Below, piece after piece: positions 42,906 to 51,483 of a stretch of 64,000 nt of DNA (positions are counted from its first letter, which is position 1; every line of letters begins with the position of its first letter). The notes below the pieces were generated by a model. The model was not told the DNA's origin, ran no database searches, and worked only from the letters and a program-made list of their open reading frames with translations. The translations under genes and the position numbers were made by a program. The stretch is from Trebonia sp964581815 (GTDB lineage Bacteria; Actinomycetota; Actinomycetes; Streptosporangiales; Streptosporangiaceae): contig CAZORE010000018.1 in the NCBI GenBank assembly GCA_964581815.1, positions 1-64,000 of the forward strand, written 5' to 3'.

Positions 42906-43916
42906 TTAGACCTCGGTGCCGTACCACTCTGGCTTGGCGGACCGCGCCATGAGCAGCGCCGCCGCTTCGCCGACCGACAGGTGGCCGGCGATCAGGGCGG
43001 CGACCGCCTCGGTGATCGGCATCTCCACGCCGTACTTGCGGGCCAGCTCAAGGACCGGGGCGCAGGACGTGACGCCCTCAGCGGTCTGCGTGGTCCGCTC
43101 CTTTGCCTGGGCGACGTTCATGCCCTGCCCCAGGTACTCCCCAAACCGCCGGTTGCGGGACAGCGGCGAGGAGCAGGTCGCCACCAGGTCGCCCATCCCG
43201 GCCAGCCCGGCGAACGTCCGCGGGTCGGCGCCCATCGCCTCGCCGAGCCGGGCCATCTCGGCGAGCCCGCGGGTGATCAGCGTCGCCTTGGTGTTGTCGC
43301 CGAGGCCGAGCGCGACCGCGATGCCGACCGCGAGCGCGATGACGTTCTTGACCGTGCCGCCGAGCTCGCAGCCGAGCACGTCGGTGTTCCAGTACGGCCG
43401 GAAGTACCCGGTGTGGCAGGCCCGCTGCAGTAGCCGGGCGGACATCTCATCGGAACAGGCCACCACTGAGGCGGCGACCTGGCGCTCGGCGATCTCCCTG
43501 GCGAGGTTCGGCCCGGAGATGACGGCGACCTGGGCGGGCGGCACGCTGGCCGTCTCCATGATGACCTCGCTCATCCGCTTGTCCGAGCCGTGCTCGATCC
43601 CCTTCATCAGGGAGACGAGCAGCGCGTTGGCGGGAATGAGTGGCCGCCACGGGGTCAGCTGGTCCCGCAGCGTCTGCGCGGGAACCGCGAGCAGCACCAG
43701 GTCGGCGCCGTCGAGCGCGGCGGCGACGTCCGTCGTCGCGGTGAGGGTCTGCGGCAGCGTGATCCCCTGGAGGTACCGGGGGTTCTCATGCAGGTCGTTG
43801 ATCGCGTCGACGGTGTCCGCCCGACGCGCCCACAGCGTCACCGGCGTGCCCGCGTCGCAGAGCACCTGCGCGAACGTGGTGCCCCATGACCCGGCGCCGA
43901 GCACTGCTGCCTTCAT
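42906..43916 (-). CDS. gpsA: NAD(P)-dependent glycerol-3-phosphate dehydrogenase
   Basis: Makes sn-glycerol 3-phosphate from dihydroxyacetone phosphate for phospholipids; 336 aa. VLGAGSWGTTFAQVLCDAG is the Rossmann motif, SLMKGIEH and GPNLAREIA follow, and the catalytic Lys lies in ELGGTVKNVIALAVG near residue 190. The ATG is in the left copy of the duplicated gap flank. When the gap is collapsed it overlaps the plsC stop by four bases. Confidence 0.96.
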   Translation of the reverse strand: MKAAVLGAGSWGTTFAQVLCDAGTPVTLWARRADTVDAINDLHENPRYLQGITLPQTLTATTDVAAALDGADLVLLAVPAQTLRDQLTPWRPLIPANALLVSLMKGIEHGSDKRMSEVIMETASVPPAQVAVISGPNLAREIAERQVAASVVACSDEMSARLLQRACHTGYFRPYWNTDVLGCELGGTVKNVIALAVGIAVALGLGDNTKATLITRGLAEMARLGEAMGADPRTFAGLAGMGDLVATCSSPLSRNRRFGEYLGQGMNVAQAKERTTQTAEGVTSCAPVLELARKYGVEMPITEAVAALIAGHLSVGEAAALLMARSAKPEWYGTEV

Positions 43917-43959
43917 GAGGCCGGCTCTTGGCCCGGCGACGCTGCTGGCTCAGGCGACG

Positions 43960-44059
43960 NNNNNNNNNNNNNNNNNNNNNNNNNNNNNNNNNNNNNNNNN
44001 NNNNNNNNNNNNNNNNNNNNNNNNNNNNNNNNNNNNNNNNNNNNNNNNNNNNNNNNNNN
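43960..44059. other. Scaffold gap 3 (100 N) with 55-bp duplicated flanks
   Basis: Bases 43905-43959 are repeated at 44060-44114. Both copies contain the gpsA start and the plsC tail. Collapsing them restores a normal ATGA overlap between plsC and gpsA, strong evidence that no sequence is missing. Confidence 0.92.
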
Positions 44060-44067
44060 TGCTGCCT

Positions 44068-44856
44068 TCATGAGGCCGGCTCTTGGCCCGGCGACGCTGC
44101 TGGCTCAGGCGACGGTGCTGGCTCAGGCGACGGGGCAGGCGCGCCCGGCGGGACTGCCTTCCCCGGGTCGAACGTGACGGCGGGCGGGTTCTCGCCGCGC
44201 AGCGACGCCAGCAGGGCCGTCACGTCGGCCATGATCGCGTCGGTCGCGGCGCGCAGCGCCTTCGCGGAGGTCGCCTTGCCGGCCCATTGCGACAAGTCGA
44301 CTGGCGGGCCGGCTACCGTACGCACGGTTTGGCGAGGCCACAGCTTCGCCTTCTTGCTGCCGTAAGGGAGGACGTCCTGGGTACCCCAGTGGGCGACGGG
44401 AATCACCGGCGCGCCGGTCGCGAGGGCCACCCGGGCGACGCCGGTCTTGGCCACCATCGGCCACAGGCCGGGGTCGCGGGTCGCGGTCCCCTCAGGGTAG
44501 ATGATCACCGCCGCACCGTCATGAAGCGCCTGTTCCGCCTGCTTGAGCGCGAGCGCCGCGTCGGCGGCGCCGCGGTTGACCGGGATCTGACCGCATCCGT
44601 AGAGCATCTTCCCGATGAACTTCACCTTGAACGCCGACGCCTTGATCAGGAACGTCGGGTACCGTCCGGCCTCGTAGAAGAACAGGCAGTCGGTGCCCCA
44701 GTCCGCGTAGGACATGTGGTTCGGCGCGATGATCACCGGGCCCTTCTTGGGAATGTTCTCCTGGCCCGCCCACTTGTTCCTGACCAGCACATGCAGGAGG
44801 GGTCGAAACAGGATGACGGTGAACATCCGCCAGGCAGGCGAGTAAGACTTGCTCAT
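44068..44856 (-). CDS. plsC: 1-acyl-sn-glycerol-3-phosphate acyltransferase
   Basis: Membrane-associated LPLAT of 262 aa that acylates lysophosphatidate. The NHMSYAD box (His-x4-Asp) near residue 47 and YPEGTATRD near residue 120 are the catalytic and substrate motifs. ATG 44856 follows GGGAAGG at about 8 nt; an upstream in-frame start at 44886 is less likely. The last 25 residues are a repeated PSPEPA-type tail. It is coupled to gpsA, its metabolic partner. Confidence 0.92.
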   Translation of the reverse strand: MSKSYSPAWRMFTVILFRPLLHVLVRNKWAGQENIPKKGPVIIAPNHMSYADWGTDCLFFYEAGRYPTFLIKASAFKVKFIGKMLYGCGQIPVNRGAADAALALKQAEQALHDGAAVIIYPEGTATRDPGLWPMVAKTGVARVALATGAPVIPVAHWGTQDVLPYGSKKAKLWPRQTVRTVAGPPVDLSQWAGKATSAKALRAATDAIMADVTALLASLRGENPPAVTFDPGKAVPPGAPAPSPEPAPSPEPAASPGQEPAS

Positions 44857-44921
44857 CCAAGTGGCCTTCCCTCGGTCCGGTTCCACACGTCATGCTCCCA
44901 AACTTGCCGGTGGTCAGCTAT

Positions 44922-45629
44922 ATGACTGACTTTGCCCGTTTTAGCTGGACAGTTCTGCTGCCAGTCAAGGTACTCGCCCGTGCCAAGTCGCGGCTCGCCG
45001 TGCTGGCCGGAGACCGGCGGCGCGAGCTGGCGCTGGCCCTGGCCGCCGACACGGTGGCCGCCGTCCTTGCCTGCCCCGCGGTGGCCCGGGTAGTCGTGGT
45101 CACCTCCGACCCGGTGGCCGGGCCGCTGCTCGCGGCGCTCGGCGCGGTCGTCGTGCCCGACGAGCCGGCCGGCCGCGACGTCCCCGGCAGCCCGGACCGC
45201 CTCGGCGACCTGGGCCCGCAGGAAACGCTCAACGCGGCGCTGCGGCACGGCGCCGCGGTGGCGTCACGGCGCTGGCCGGGTACCGGGTTCGCGGCGCTCA
45301 CCGCCGACCTGCCCGCGCTGCGCCCCGCCGAGCTCGCGACGGCGCTGCGCGCCGCGGGCGGGGCGGCAGGCCGCGCGGTGTTCGTGCCGGACGCGGCAGG
45401 CGTCGGCACCACGCTGTACGCGGTCCCGCCTGGCGGTGAGTTCCTCCCGCTGTTCGGCGGGGCGTCAAGGGCACGCCACGCGGCGTCCGGCGCCGCCGAG
45501 ATCGACCTCGATGACATGGCGGGATTGCGCAGGGACGTGGACACGCCAGAAGACCTCCAGGTCGTCCTCGCGCTTGGGGCTGGCCCCAGGACCACCGCGC
45601 TGGCCGGCGAGCTGCTCGCTGACGTCTAG
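44922..45629 (+). CDS. cofC: CofC/FbiD phospholactate or phosphoenolpyruvate guanylyltransferase
   Basis: Nucleotidyltransferase of 235 aa that activates 2-phospholactate or PEP with GTP for coenzyme F420. LLPVKVLARAKSRLA near the start, VVVVTSDP, LGPQETLNAALRHGA and ALTADLPALRP are the family motifs. ATG 44922 is chosen on alignment; ATG 44892 is in frame upstream. Divergent from plsC and convergent with the Lrp-like gene, with stops 3 bp apart. Confidence 0.9.
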   Translation: MTDFARFSWTVLLPVKVLARAKSRLAVLAGDRRRELALALAADTVAAVLACPAVARVVVVTSDPVAGPLLAALGAVVVPDEPAGRDVPGSPDRLGDLGPQETLNAALRHGAAVASRRWPGTGFAALTADLPALRPAELATALRAAGGAAGRAVFVPDAAGVGTTLYAVPPGGEFLPLFGGASRARHAASGAAEIDLDDMAGLRRDVDTPEDLQVVLALGAGPRTTALAGELLADV

Positions 45630-45632
45630 TGG

Positions 45633-45866
45633 CTAGATACGCACCACCGGGCAGGTCAGCGTTCGCGTAATGCCCTCGACGGCCTGAATCTGCGCCGCAA
45701 CCAGCTTGCCGAGCTCGTCCACGTTCTCGGCGCTCGCGCGCACGATGACGTCATACGGGCCGGTGACATCCTCCGCCTGCATGACTCCGGCGATCTCCGC
45801 GATCTGCCGGGCCACGTCGGCGGCTCTGCCGACCTCCGTCTGGACGAGGATGTATGCCTGCACCAT
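45633..45866 (-). CDS. Stand-alone Lrp/AsnC ligand-binding (RAM) domain protein
   Basis: A 77-aa protein consisting only of the RAM domain (VQAYILVQTEVGRAADVARQIAEI, then EDVTGPYDVIVRA), without the usual HTH. AGGAGGAC 5 nt before the ATG at 45866 fixes the start. Such proteins assemble as amino-acid-sensing oligomers and may modify true Lrp regulators. The upstream region holds a long inverted repeat. Confidence 0.9.
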   Translation of the reverse strand: MVQAYILVQTEVGRAADVARQIAEIAGVMQAEDVTGPYDVIVRASAENVDELGKLVAAQIQAVEGITRTLTCPVVRI

Positions 45867-46174
45867 GGCGTCCTCCTGGGGACAGCGTACGATTGCCGTC
45901 CTGACGAACTCTTTTATCTTGCCCCCCATCATCAGGTCTGACGGGACGGCGTCGTCAAGATAAAAGAGCTCGCTGTCACGGTACAGCAATGGTCCAGACC
46001 TGTTTCATCCTGGTCCGCAGTTTTTCTCGGGGATTATGAGGTTCCTGCGGTGGATGCGCCTCGCACGGATGGCTGCACAGGCATTTGCACGAACGTTTGC
46101 CGACTGCGATGCCGTCAGGCCGGCGCCGTCAGCCGGCCTCGGTCTGGCTAGGCTAAGGCATCCGGGGCTGCGCG
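45867..46174. promoter_or_regulatory. Lrp-like/thiL intergenic region with 17-bp inverted repeat
   Basis: The 308 bp hold no gene. CGAACTCTTTTATCTTG (45905-45921) and CAAGATAAAAGAGCTCG (45956-45972) are complementary at 16 of 17 positions, separated by 34 nt. The AT-rich arms stand out from the GC-rich background. A second hairpin, AGGCCGGC/GCCGGCCT, lies at 46117-46139 before thiL. Confidence 0.5.
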
Positions 46175-47332
46175 GTGCGTGGAGGCGGCGAGATCGCTGG
46201 TGATGAGAGGTCCGTCGCGGACCTAGGGGAATTCGGGGTGATCGCGGCCCTGCGGGCTCGCATGCCCGCGGGCCCGCTGACCTCGGTCGGCATCGGCGAC
46301 GACGCCGCGGTAGTGGGCGCGCCGTCGGGCAGCGTGGTCGCGGCGGTCGACCTGCTGATCGAGGGCAGGCATTTCCGCCGTGACTGGTCCGCGGCGTACG
46401 ACATCGGCGTCAAGGCCGCCGCGCGCAGCCTGGCCGACATCGCGGCGATGGGCGCGGTGAACACGGCGCTGCTCGTCGCGCTGGCCGCGCCGGGCACGCT
46501 GCCCGCCCGCTGGGCCACCGACCTGGCGGACGGGCTCGCGGCGGAGGCAGCCCGGGCGGGCGCGGGAATCGTCGGTGGCGACACGGCGCGCGCCGACTTG
46601 GTGATCCTGTCAGTGACCGCACTCGGCGACCTGACCAACCGCCCGGTGCTACGCTCTGGCGCCCGGCCGGGCGACCTGGTGGCCGTGGCCGGGCCGCTCG
46701 GCCGCTCCGCGGCCGGCCTCGCCCTCCTGCAGGCGGGCCGGCCGGCTCCGGCGCGCGCACCAGGCGGGGACCCGCCGTCCGACCCGCTCGCCGAACTGGT
46801 GGCCGCGCACCGGCGCCCCGCGCCGCCGTACGACGCGGGCCCCGAGGCAGCGCTGCTCGGCGCGACCGCGATGATCGACGTCAGCGACGGCCTGCTGGCC
46901 GACCTCGGCCACGTGGCCGAGGCGAGCGGCGTCCAGGTCGATGTCGACAGTTCAAGGCTCGCGGTCGGCCGCGCGCTGCGCGCAGCCGCGGCATCGCTGA
47001 TGGCCAACCCGTCATCCGGAACGAGAGCGGCTGGCTCCGGGACTCCCGTGTCTCCCGACAGCGGCGCGGACGGAACGCGACGGCCCCCCGGGCTGGCTGA
47101 CGCGCCTGGAGGCGGCCCGCCCGCGGCAGCGCTGCCGGCCGACTCCCCGCAGGCCGTGGCCCTGGAGTGGGTACTGACCGGCGGCGAGGATCACGCGCTC
47201 GTCGCCACCTTCCCGCCGAGCACGGCGCTGCCCGCGCGCTGGCGGGTAATCGGCGAGGTCCGCGAGGGCGCGGGCGTCACCGTGGACGGCGCACCGCACC
47301 AGGGACCCGGCGGCTGGCAGCATTTCCGCTGA
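46175..47332 (+). CDS. thiL: Thiamine-monophosphate kinase
   Basis: Phosphorylates thiamine monophosphate to the active diphosphate; 385 aa, longer than the usual 310-330. GIGDDAAVV, AAVDLLIEGRHFRRD, ARSLADIAAMGA, GGDTARAD and IDVSDGLLADLGH are the AIR-synthase-like motifs. About 50 residues (near 278-330, rich in Pro, Gly and Ser) are inserted before the ALEWVLTGGEDHALVAT motif and explain the length. GTG 46175 has only a weak ribosome site. Confidence 0.93.
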   Translation: MRGGGEIAGDERSVADLGEFGVIAALRARMPAGPLTSVGIGDDAAVVGAPSGSVVAAVDLLIEGRHFRRDWSAAYDIGVKAAARSLADIAAMGAVNTALLVALAAPGTLPARWATDLADGLAAEAARAGAGIVGGDTARADLVILSVTALGDLTNRPVLRSGARPGDLVAVAGPLGRSAAGLALLQAGRPAPARAPGGDPPSDPLAELVAAHRRPAPPYDAGPEAALLGATAMIDVSDGLLADLGHVAEASGVQVDVDSSRLAVGRALRAAAASLMANPSSGTRAAGSGTPVSPDSGADGTRRPPGLADAPGGGPPAAALPADSPQAVALEWVLTGGEDHALVATFPPSTALPARWRVIGEVREGAGVTVDGAPHQGPGGWQHFR

Positions 47333-47443
47333 CGCTGCGGCGATGGTTGCGCCAGCCATACGCCCATGACCGTATCGTTGTCACAATCATCGGGCCTGCC
47401 TGCCGTGACTGTCACCGTCGCCTTGGCCTTTCCGGGCACAAAA

Positions 47444-47478
47444 ACGAGCCGACGCGTCGCTCGGACGCATCGGCTCGT
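47444..47478 (-). terminator. rpmB intrinsic terminator
   Basis: ACGAGCCGA-C-GCGTC pairs with GACGC-A-TCGGCTCGT (one mismatch), and on the minus strand it is followed directly by TTTTTGTG. It lies about 20 bp past the rpmB stop. It is the clearest intrinsic terminator in the window and may also serve thiL from the other side. Confidence 0.88.
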
Positions 47479-47499
47479 AAACGCTCGCGCGCTGAAACC

Positions 47500-47685
47500 C
47501 TAGCGGGTGACCTTGCCGGCCTTGATGCAGGAGGTGCACACGTTCAGGCGCTTCGGTGTGCCCTTAACCATCGCCCGGACGGTCTGGATGTTCGGGTTCC
47601 AGCGACGGCGGGTGCGTACGTGCGAGTGCGACACGTTGTTGCCGAAGCCCGGCCCCTTGCCGCAAACGTCGCAGACGGAAGCCAC
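47500..47685 (-). CDS. rpmB: 50S ribosomal protein L28
   Basis: Ribosomal protein of 61 aa. MASVCDVCGKGPGFGNNVSH, RTRRRWNPN and RLNVCTSCIKAGKV are diagnostic. The two CxxC pairs show the zinc-binding form. GGAGG lies 5-6 nt before GTG 47685, which is chosen over ATG 47697. Divergent from recG. Confidence 0.96.
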   Translation of the reverse strand: MASVCDVCGKGPGFGNNVSHSHVRTRRRWNPNIQTVRAMVKGTPKRLNVCTSCIKAGKVTR

Positions 47686-47934
47686 GGCTGCCTCCATTAA
47701 TCGGATTGGTGGAGTCTGTCAGCGCCTCGGCCGGAGCGGCGAACGAAACGCCAGCACGAACCAGAGGCAGCCTGCAGAGCATACCTGAAGCCCGGCCGCC
47801 CGCGCGAACCAACCACCTGACACGTCCAGGATAGGTCCGGTCCGCCCCAGGGATGGCCGGCCGTCACCCGGCGCGGTCCCGCCGCGCACGCACCGCGTAT
47901 CCCGAATGTCGGCGGGCGCTCCTATGCTGGCCTC

Positions 47935-50235
47935 GTGACCACGCTCCGCGATCCGCTGGTCCAGCCGCTGGGCAAGAAGGCCGCCGACACGCTCGAGAAG
48001 GTCTTCGGCCTGCGCACGGTCGGTGACCTGCTGCGCCACTACCCCCGCCGCTACTACACCAGGGGCGAGCTGACCCCGCTCGACTCGCTGCGGGAGAACG
48101 ACCACGTCACCGTGCTCGCCCAGGTCGCCTCGGCCGGCGTGATCGGCGGGCCCGTCCCCGGCCAGCCGTGGAAAGGACCGTACCGCGGCGGCCCGAAGCA
48201 GCGGCTCGAGGTCATCGTCACTGACGGCACGGGCAAGCTGCAGCTCACGTTCTTCCACGGCGTCGGGTTCCACGCGAAGCAGTTGCGGCAGGGCGCGCTC
48301 GGGCTGTTCGCCGGCACGGTGTCCAGCTTCCGCGGCCGCCGCCAGCTGGTGCATCCCGAGTACGAACTGCTCCCGGCCTCGTCCGACGAGCGGCTCACCA
48401 CCGAGCTCGCCGAGGAGTTCGCCTCCGAGCTGATCCCGGTCTACCCGGCGACCGCGAAGCTGACCTCGTGGACGATCTCCAAGTACGTCGGCGCCGTGCT
48501 CGAAACCCTGGACGCGGGGGAGGACCCGCTCACCCCCGAGGTGCGCGCCCGGCACGACCTGTGGCCGCGCGAACTGGCGCTCCGGGCGATCCACCGGCCC
48601 ACCGACCGCGCCGACGTGCGCCACGCCACCAAGCGCCTCAAGTGGGACGAGGCGTTCACCATGCAGGCCGCGCTCGCCCAGCGGCGGCATGCCGCCGCGG
48701 CGATGCCCGCGGTGCCGCGCCCGGCGGCCGAGGACGGGATCGCCGCCGCGTTCGACCGGCGGCTGCCGTTCACGCTCACCGACGGCCAGCGGTCGGTCGG
48801 CGAGGTCATCAGCCACGATCTGGCGTGCGCGTACCCGATGAACCGGCTGCTGCAGGGCGAGGTCGGCTCGGGGAAGACCGTCGTCGCGGTGCGGGCCATG
48901 CTCCAGGTGGTGGACGCGGGCGGGCAGGCCGCGCTGCTCGCGCCCACCGAGGTGCTCGCGCAGCAGCACTACCGGTCGATCACCGCGCTGCTCGGGCCGC
49001 TCGCCTGTGCTGGCCAACTGGGGGCCGGCGAGCTGGCCGAGGCGCAGCTCGGCGCGGGCGAGCAGGCGACCCGGGTGGCCCTGCTCACCGGCTCGACCGG
49101 CGTGCGGGCCCGCCGCAGCGCGCTGAGCGACGTGTTCACCGGCGACGCCGGCATCCTCATCGGCACGCACGCGCTGCTCGAGGAGCAGGTGCAGTTCGCC
49201 GACCTTGGCCTGGTGGTCATCGACGAGCAGCACCGGTTCGGCGTCGAGCAGCGCGACGCGCTCCGCGAGAAGGCCGCGGGGTCCCGGCCGCACGTGCTGG
49301 TGATGACCGCGACGCCGATCCCGCGCACGGTGGCGATGACCGTTTTCGGTGACCTGGAGGTCTCCACGCTTTCCGAGCTCCCGGCCGGGCGCTCGCCGAT
49401 CGCGACGCACGTGGTGCCCGCCGTGGAGCGACCGCACTACCTGGAGCGGGCGTGGCAGCGGGTCCGCGAGGAGGTCGCCGCGGGCCGCCAGGCGTACGTG
49501 GTCTGCCCGCGCATCGGCGACGCGGACGACGACGGCGACGGCGCCGACCTTCCCGACCCGGGGACCGGGGCGGCCGCAGAAGCGCCCGCGGGCGATTCCG
49601 AGGCTGAGCAGGAGGCCCGCCGCCCGCCGCTCGCTGTGCTCGACGTGGCGCCCGAGCTCGAGTCGGGGCCGCTTTCCGGGCTGCGCGTCGCCATCATGCA
49701 CGGCCGCCTCACCCCGGATGAGAAGGACCGGGTGATGACGGCGTTCGCTGCGGGCCAGGTCGACGTGCTGGTGTCAACCACGGTGATCGAGGTCGGCGTC
49801 GACGTGCCCAACGCGACCGCCATGGTGATCATGGACGCCGAGCGGTTCGGCGTCTCCCAGCTCCACCAGCTGCGCGGCCGGGTGGGCCGGGGCCGTAACC
49901 CGGGCCTGTGCCTGCTGGTGACCGAGGCCCCGCCGGACAGCCCGGCGCGGGAGCGGCTTGACGCCGTGGCGGAGACCGGCGACGGCTTCCAGCTCTCCCG
50001 GCTCGACCTGCAGCAGCGCCGCGAGGGCGACGTGCTCGGCTCGGCCCAGGCAGGCCGCCGCAGCAGCCTCAAGCTGCTGCGCCTGCTCGCCGACGAGGAC
50101 CTGATCGCCGCGGCCCGCGAGGAGGCGTCCGCCCTGGTGTCCGCCGACCCGGCGCTGACCGCCCACCAGCCGCTCAAGGAGGCGATCGACGACTTCCTCG
50201 GCGACCGCCGCGCCGAGTTCCTCGACAAGGCTTAA
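47935..50235 (+). CDS. recG: ATP-dependent DNA helicase RecG
   Basis: Branch-migration helicase of 766 aa that rescues stalled forks. An N-terminal wedge/OB domain (about 1-250) is followed by helicase motifs I (GEVGSGKTVVA near 305), II (DEQHRFGVEQR), III (MTATPIPRT) and VI (LRGRVGRG). An acidic insert (DDDGDGADLPDPGTG and onward, about residues 529-570) lies between the two helicase lobes and is longer than in E. coli. The start is GTG 47935. Confidence 0.96.
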   Translation: MTTLRDPLVQPLGKKAADTLEKVFGLRTVGDLLRHYPRRYYTRGELTPLDSLRENDHVTVLAQVASAGVIGGPVPGQPWKGPYRGGPKQRLEVIVTDGTGKLQLTFFHGVGFHAKQLRQGALGLFAGTVSSFRGRRQLVHPEYELLPASSDERLTTELAEEFASELIPVYPATAKLTSWTISKYVGAVLETLDAGEDPLTPEVRARHDLWPRELALRAIHRPTDRADVRHATKRLKWDEAFTMQAALAQRRHAAAAMPAVPRPAAEDGIAAAFDRRLPFTLTDGQRSVGEVISHDLACAYPMNRLLQGEVGSGKTVVAVRAMLQVVDAGGQAALLAPTEVLAQQHYRSITALLGPLACAGQLGAGELAEAQLGAGEQATRVALLTGSTGVRARRSALSDVFTGDAGILIGTHALLEEQVQFADLGLVVIDEQHRFGVEQRDALREKAAGSRPHVLVMTATPIPRTVAMTVFGDLEVSTLSELPAGRSPIATHVVPAVERPHYLERAWQRVREEVAAGRQAYVVCPRIGDADDDGDGADLPDPGTGAAAEAPAGDSEAEQEARRPPLAVLDVAPELESGPLSGLRVAIMHGRLTPDEKDRVMTAFAAGQVDVLVSTTVIEVGVDVPNATAMVIMDAERFGVSQLHQLRGRVGRGRNPGLCLLVTEAPPDSPARERLDAVAETGDGFQLSRLDLQQRREGDVLGSAQAGRRSSLKLLRLLADEDLIAAAREEASALVSADPALTAHQPLKEAIDDFLGDRRAEFLDKA

Positions 50236-50323
50236 CTGCCCCTAGCCACCCTCCGGGCGCCCTCTCCGGGCGCCACCGAGGTCGTGACCCGGGTCATGGC
50301 GCCCCGGCTGGCAGACTGGACCC

Positions 50324-50902
50324 GTGACACGGGTCATCGCGGGGAAGGCAGGCGGGCGCAGGCTGCGCGTGCCGCCGGGGCAGGGCACCCGGCCGACGAG
50401 CGACCGGGCGCGCGAGGGTCTCTTCTCCTCGCTCGTCTCCGAGTTCGGCGACCTTAAAAACCTGCGCGTGCTTGACCTGTACGCGGGGTCGGGCGCGGTC
50501 GGGCTCGAGGCGCTGTCGCGGGGCGCGGCGCGCGTGCTGCTCGTGGAGTCCGACGCGCGGGCCGCGGCGGTAATCAAGGAGAACATCGGGGCGGTCGCCC
50601 TGCCGGGCGCGGCGGTGGCCGCCGACCGGGTGGAGCGGCTGCTCGGCCGCCCGCCGGACGGCGACGGCTACGACCTCGTGTTCGCCGACCCCCCGTACGC
50701 GGTGACCGACGAGGCGGTGGCCCGGGTGCTCGTCCAGCTCCGCAACGGCTGGCTGGCCGAGGGCGCGCTCGTCGTGGTGGAGCGCGCCACCCGGTCGGGT
50801 GCACTTGACTGGCCCCCCGGATATGCCGCGGGAAAGTCGCGCAGGTACGGTGAGGCCACCTTCTGGTACGGCTGGTACGACAGCGGGGCGCTTGAGGAGT
50901 GA
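50324..50902 (+). CDS. rsmD: 16S rRNA (guanine(966)-N(2))-methyltransferase RsmD
   Basis: SAM-dependent enzyme of 192 aa. VIAGKAGGRRL and TRPTSDRAREGLFS at the start, the SAM motif LDLYAGSGAVGLEALSRGA near 47-65 and the catalytic FADPPYA near 122-128 identify it. coaD starts 6 bp after its stop, the common rsmD-coaD pair. Confidence 0.96.
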   Translation: MTRVIAGKAGGRRLRVPPGQGTRPTSDRAREGLFSSLVSEFGDLKNLRVLDLYAGSGAVGLEALSRGAARVLLVESDARAAAVIKENIGAVALPGAAVAADRVERLLGRPPDGDGYDLVFADPPYAVTDEAVARVLVQLRNGWLAEGALVVVERATRSGALDWPPGYAAGKSRRYGEATFWYGWYDSGALEE

Positions 50903-50908
50903 TGCCGC

Positions 50909-51388
50909 GTGGCGCGAGTGGTATGCCCTGGTTCGTTCGACCCGGTGACGAACGGCCATCTGGACGTGATCGCCAGGGCGGCCGCCCTGCATGACGAGGT
51001 GATTGTCGCCGTTCTCATCAACATCACGAAGAAGTCCCTGTTCAGCACCGACGAGCGGGTGGAGATGCTCCGCGAGGTCACTAAGGGCCTCGAGAACGTG
51101 CGGGTGGAGCGGTTCCACGGCCTGCTCGTCAACTTCTGCACGGCGAACGGCATCAACGGGATCGTGAAGGGCCTGCGCGCGGTCAGCGACTTCGAGTACG
51201 AGATGCAGATGGCGCAGATGAACTACCGGCTCGCCAAGATCGAGACGCTGTTCGTGACGACCAACCCGCAGTACTCGTTCCTCAGCTCGAGCCTGGTCAA
51301 GGAGATCGCGACGTACGGCGGCGACGTCGAGGGCCTGGTCCCCGAGCCGGTGCTCGGCCGCCTGCGCGCCCGCCTCGCCGAGGCGTAG
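50909..51388 (+). CDS. coaD: Phosphopantetheine adenylyltransferase
   Basis: Penultimate enzyme of coenzyme A synthesis, 159 aa. CPGSFDPVTNGHLDVI contains the TxGH nucleotidyltransferase motif, GIVKGLRAVSDFEYEMQMAQMN the substrate loop, and SFLSSSLVKEIA the ISSTxIRE-type motif. The GTG start gives MARVVCPGS. Confidence 0.97.
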   Translation: MARVVCPGSFDPVTNGHLDVIARAAALHDEVIVAVLINITKKSLFSTDERVEMLREVTKGLENVRVERFHGLLVNFCTANGINGIVKGLRAVSDFEYEMQMAQMNYRLAKIETLFVTTNPQYSFLSSSLVKEIATYGGDVEGLVPEPVLGRLRARLAEA

Positions 51389-51418
51389 CCCCGCCGCCCG
51401 CAGGCGAAGCCGGTCAAG

Positions 51419-51447
51419 TTGGGGAATAGCCCGGTCACGGGTAGGCT
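51419..51447 (+). promoter_or_regulatory. Promoter for the DUF177-rpmF-rnc-mutM operon
   Basis: TTGGGG (51419-51424) and TAGGCT (51442-51447) are separated by 17 bp, a good HrdB-type match. Transcription would start near 51454, 30 bp before the first gene. Confidence 0.5.
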
Positions 51448-51483
51448 AATCGGTCGGTCAGGCAATCACCGACAAGATAAGCT

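Noticed and set aside
45867..46174. A TPP riboswitch before thiL
   Set aside because: The conserved CUGAGA and related TPP elements are not visible; only simple hairpins are present.
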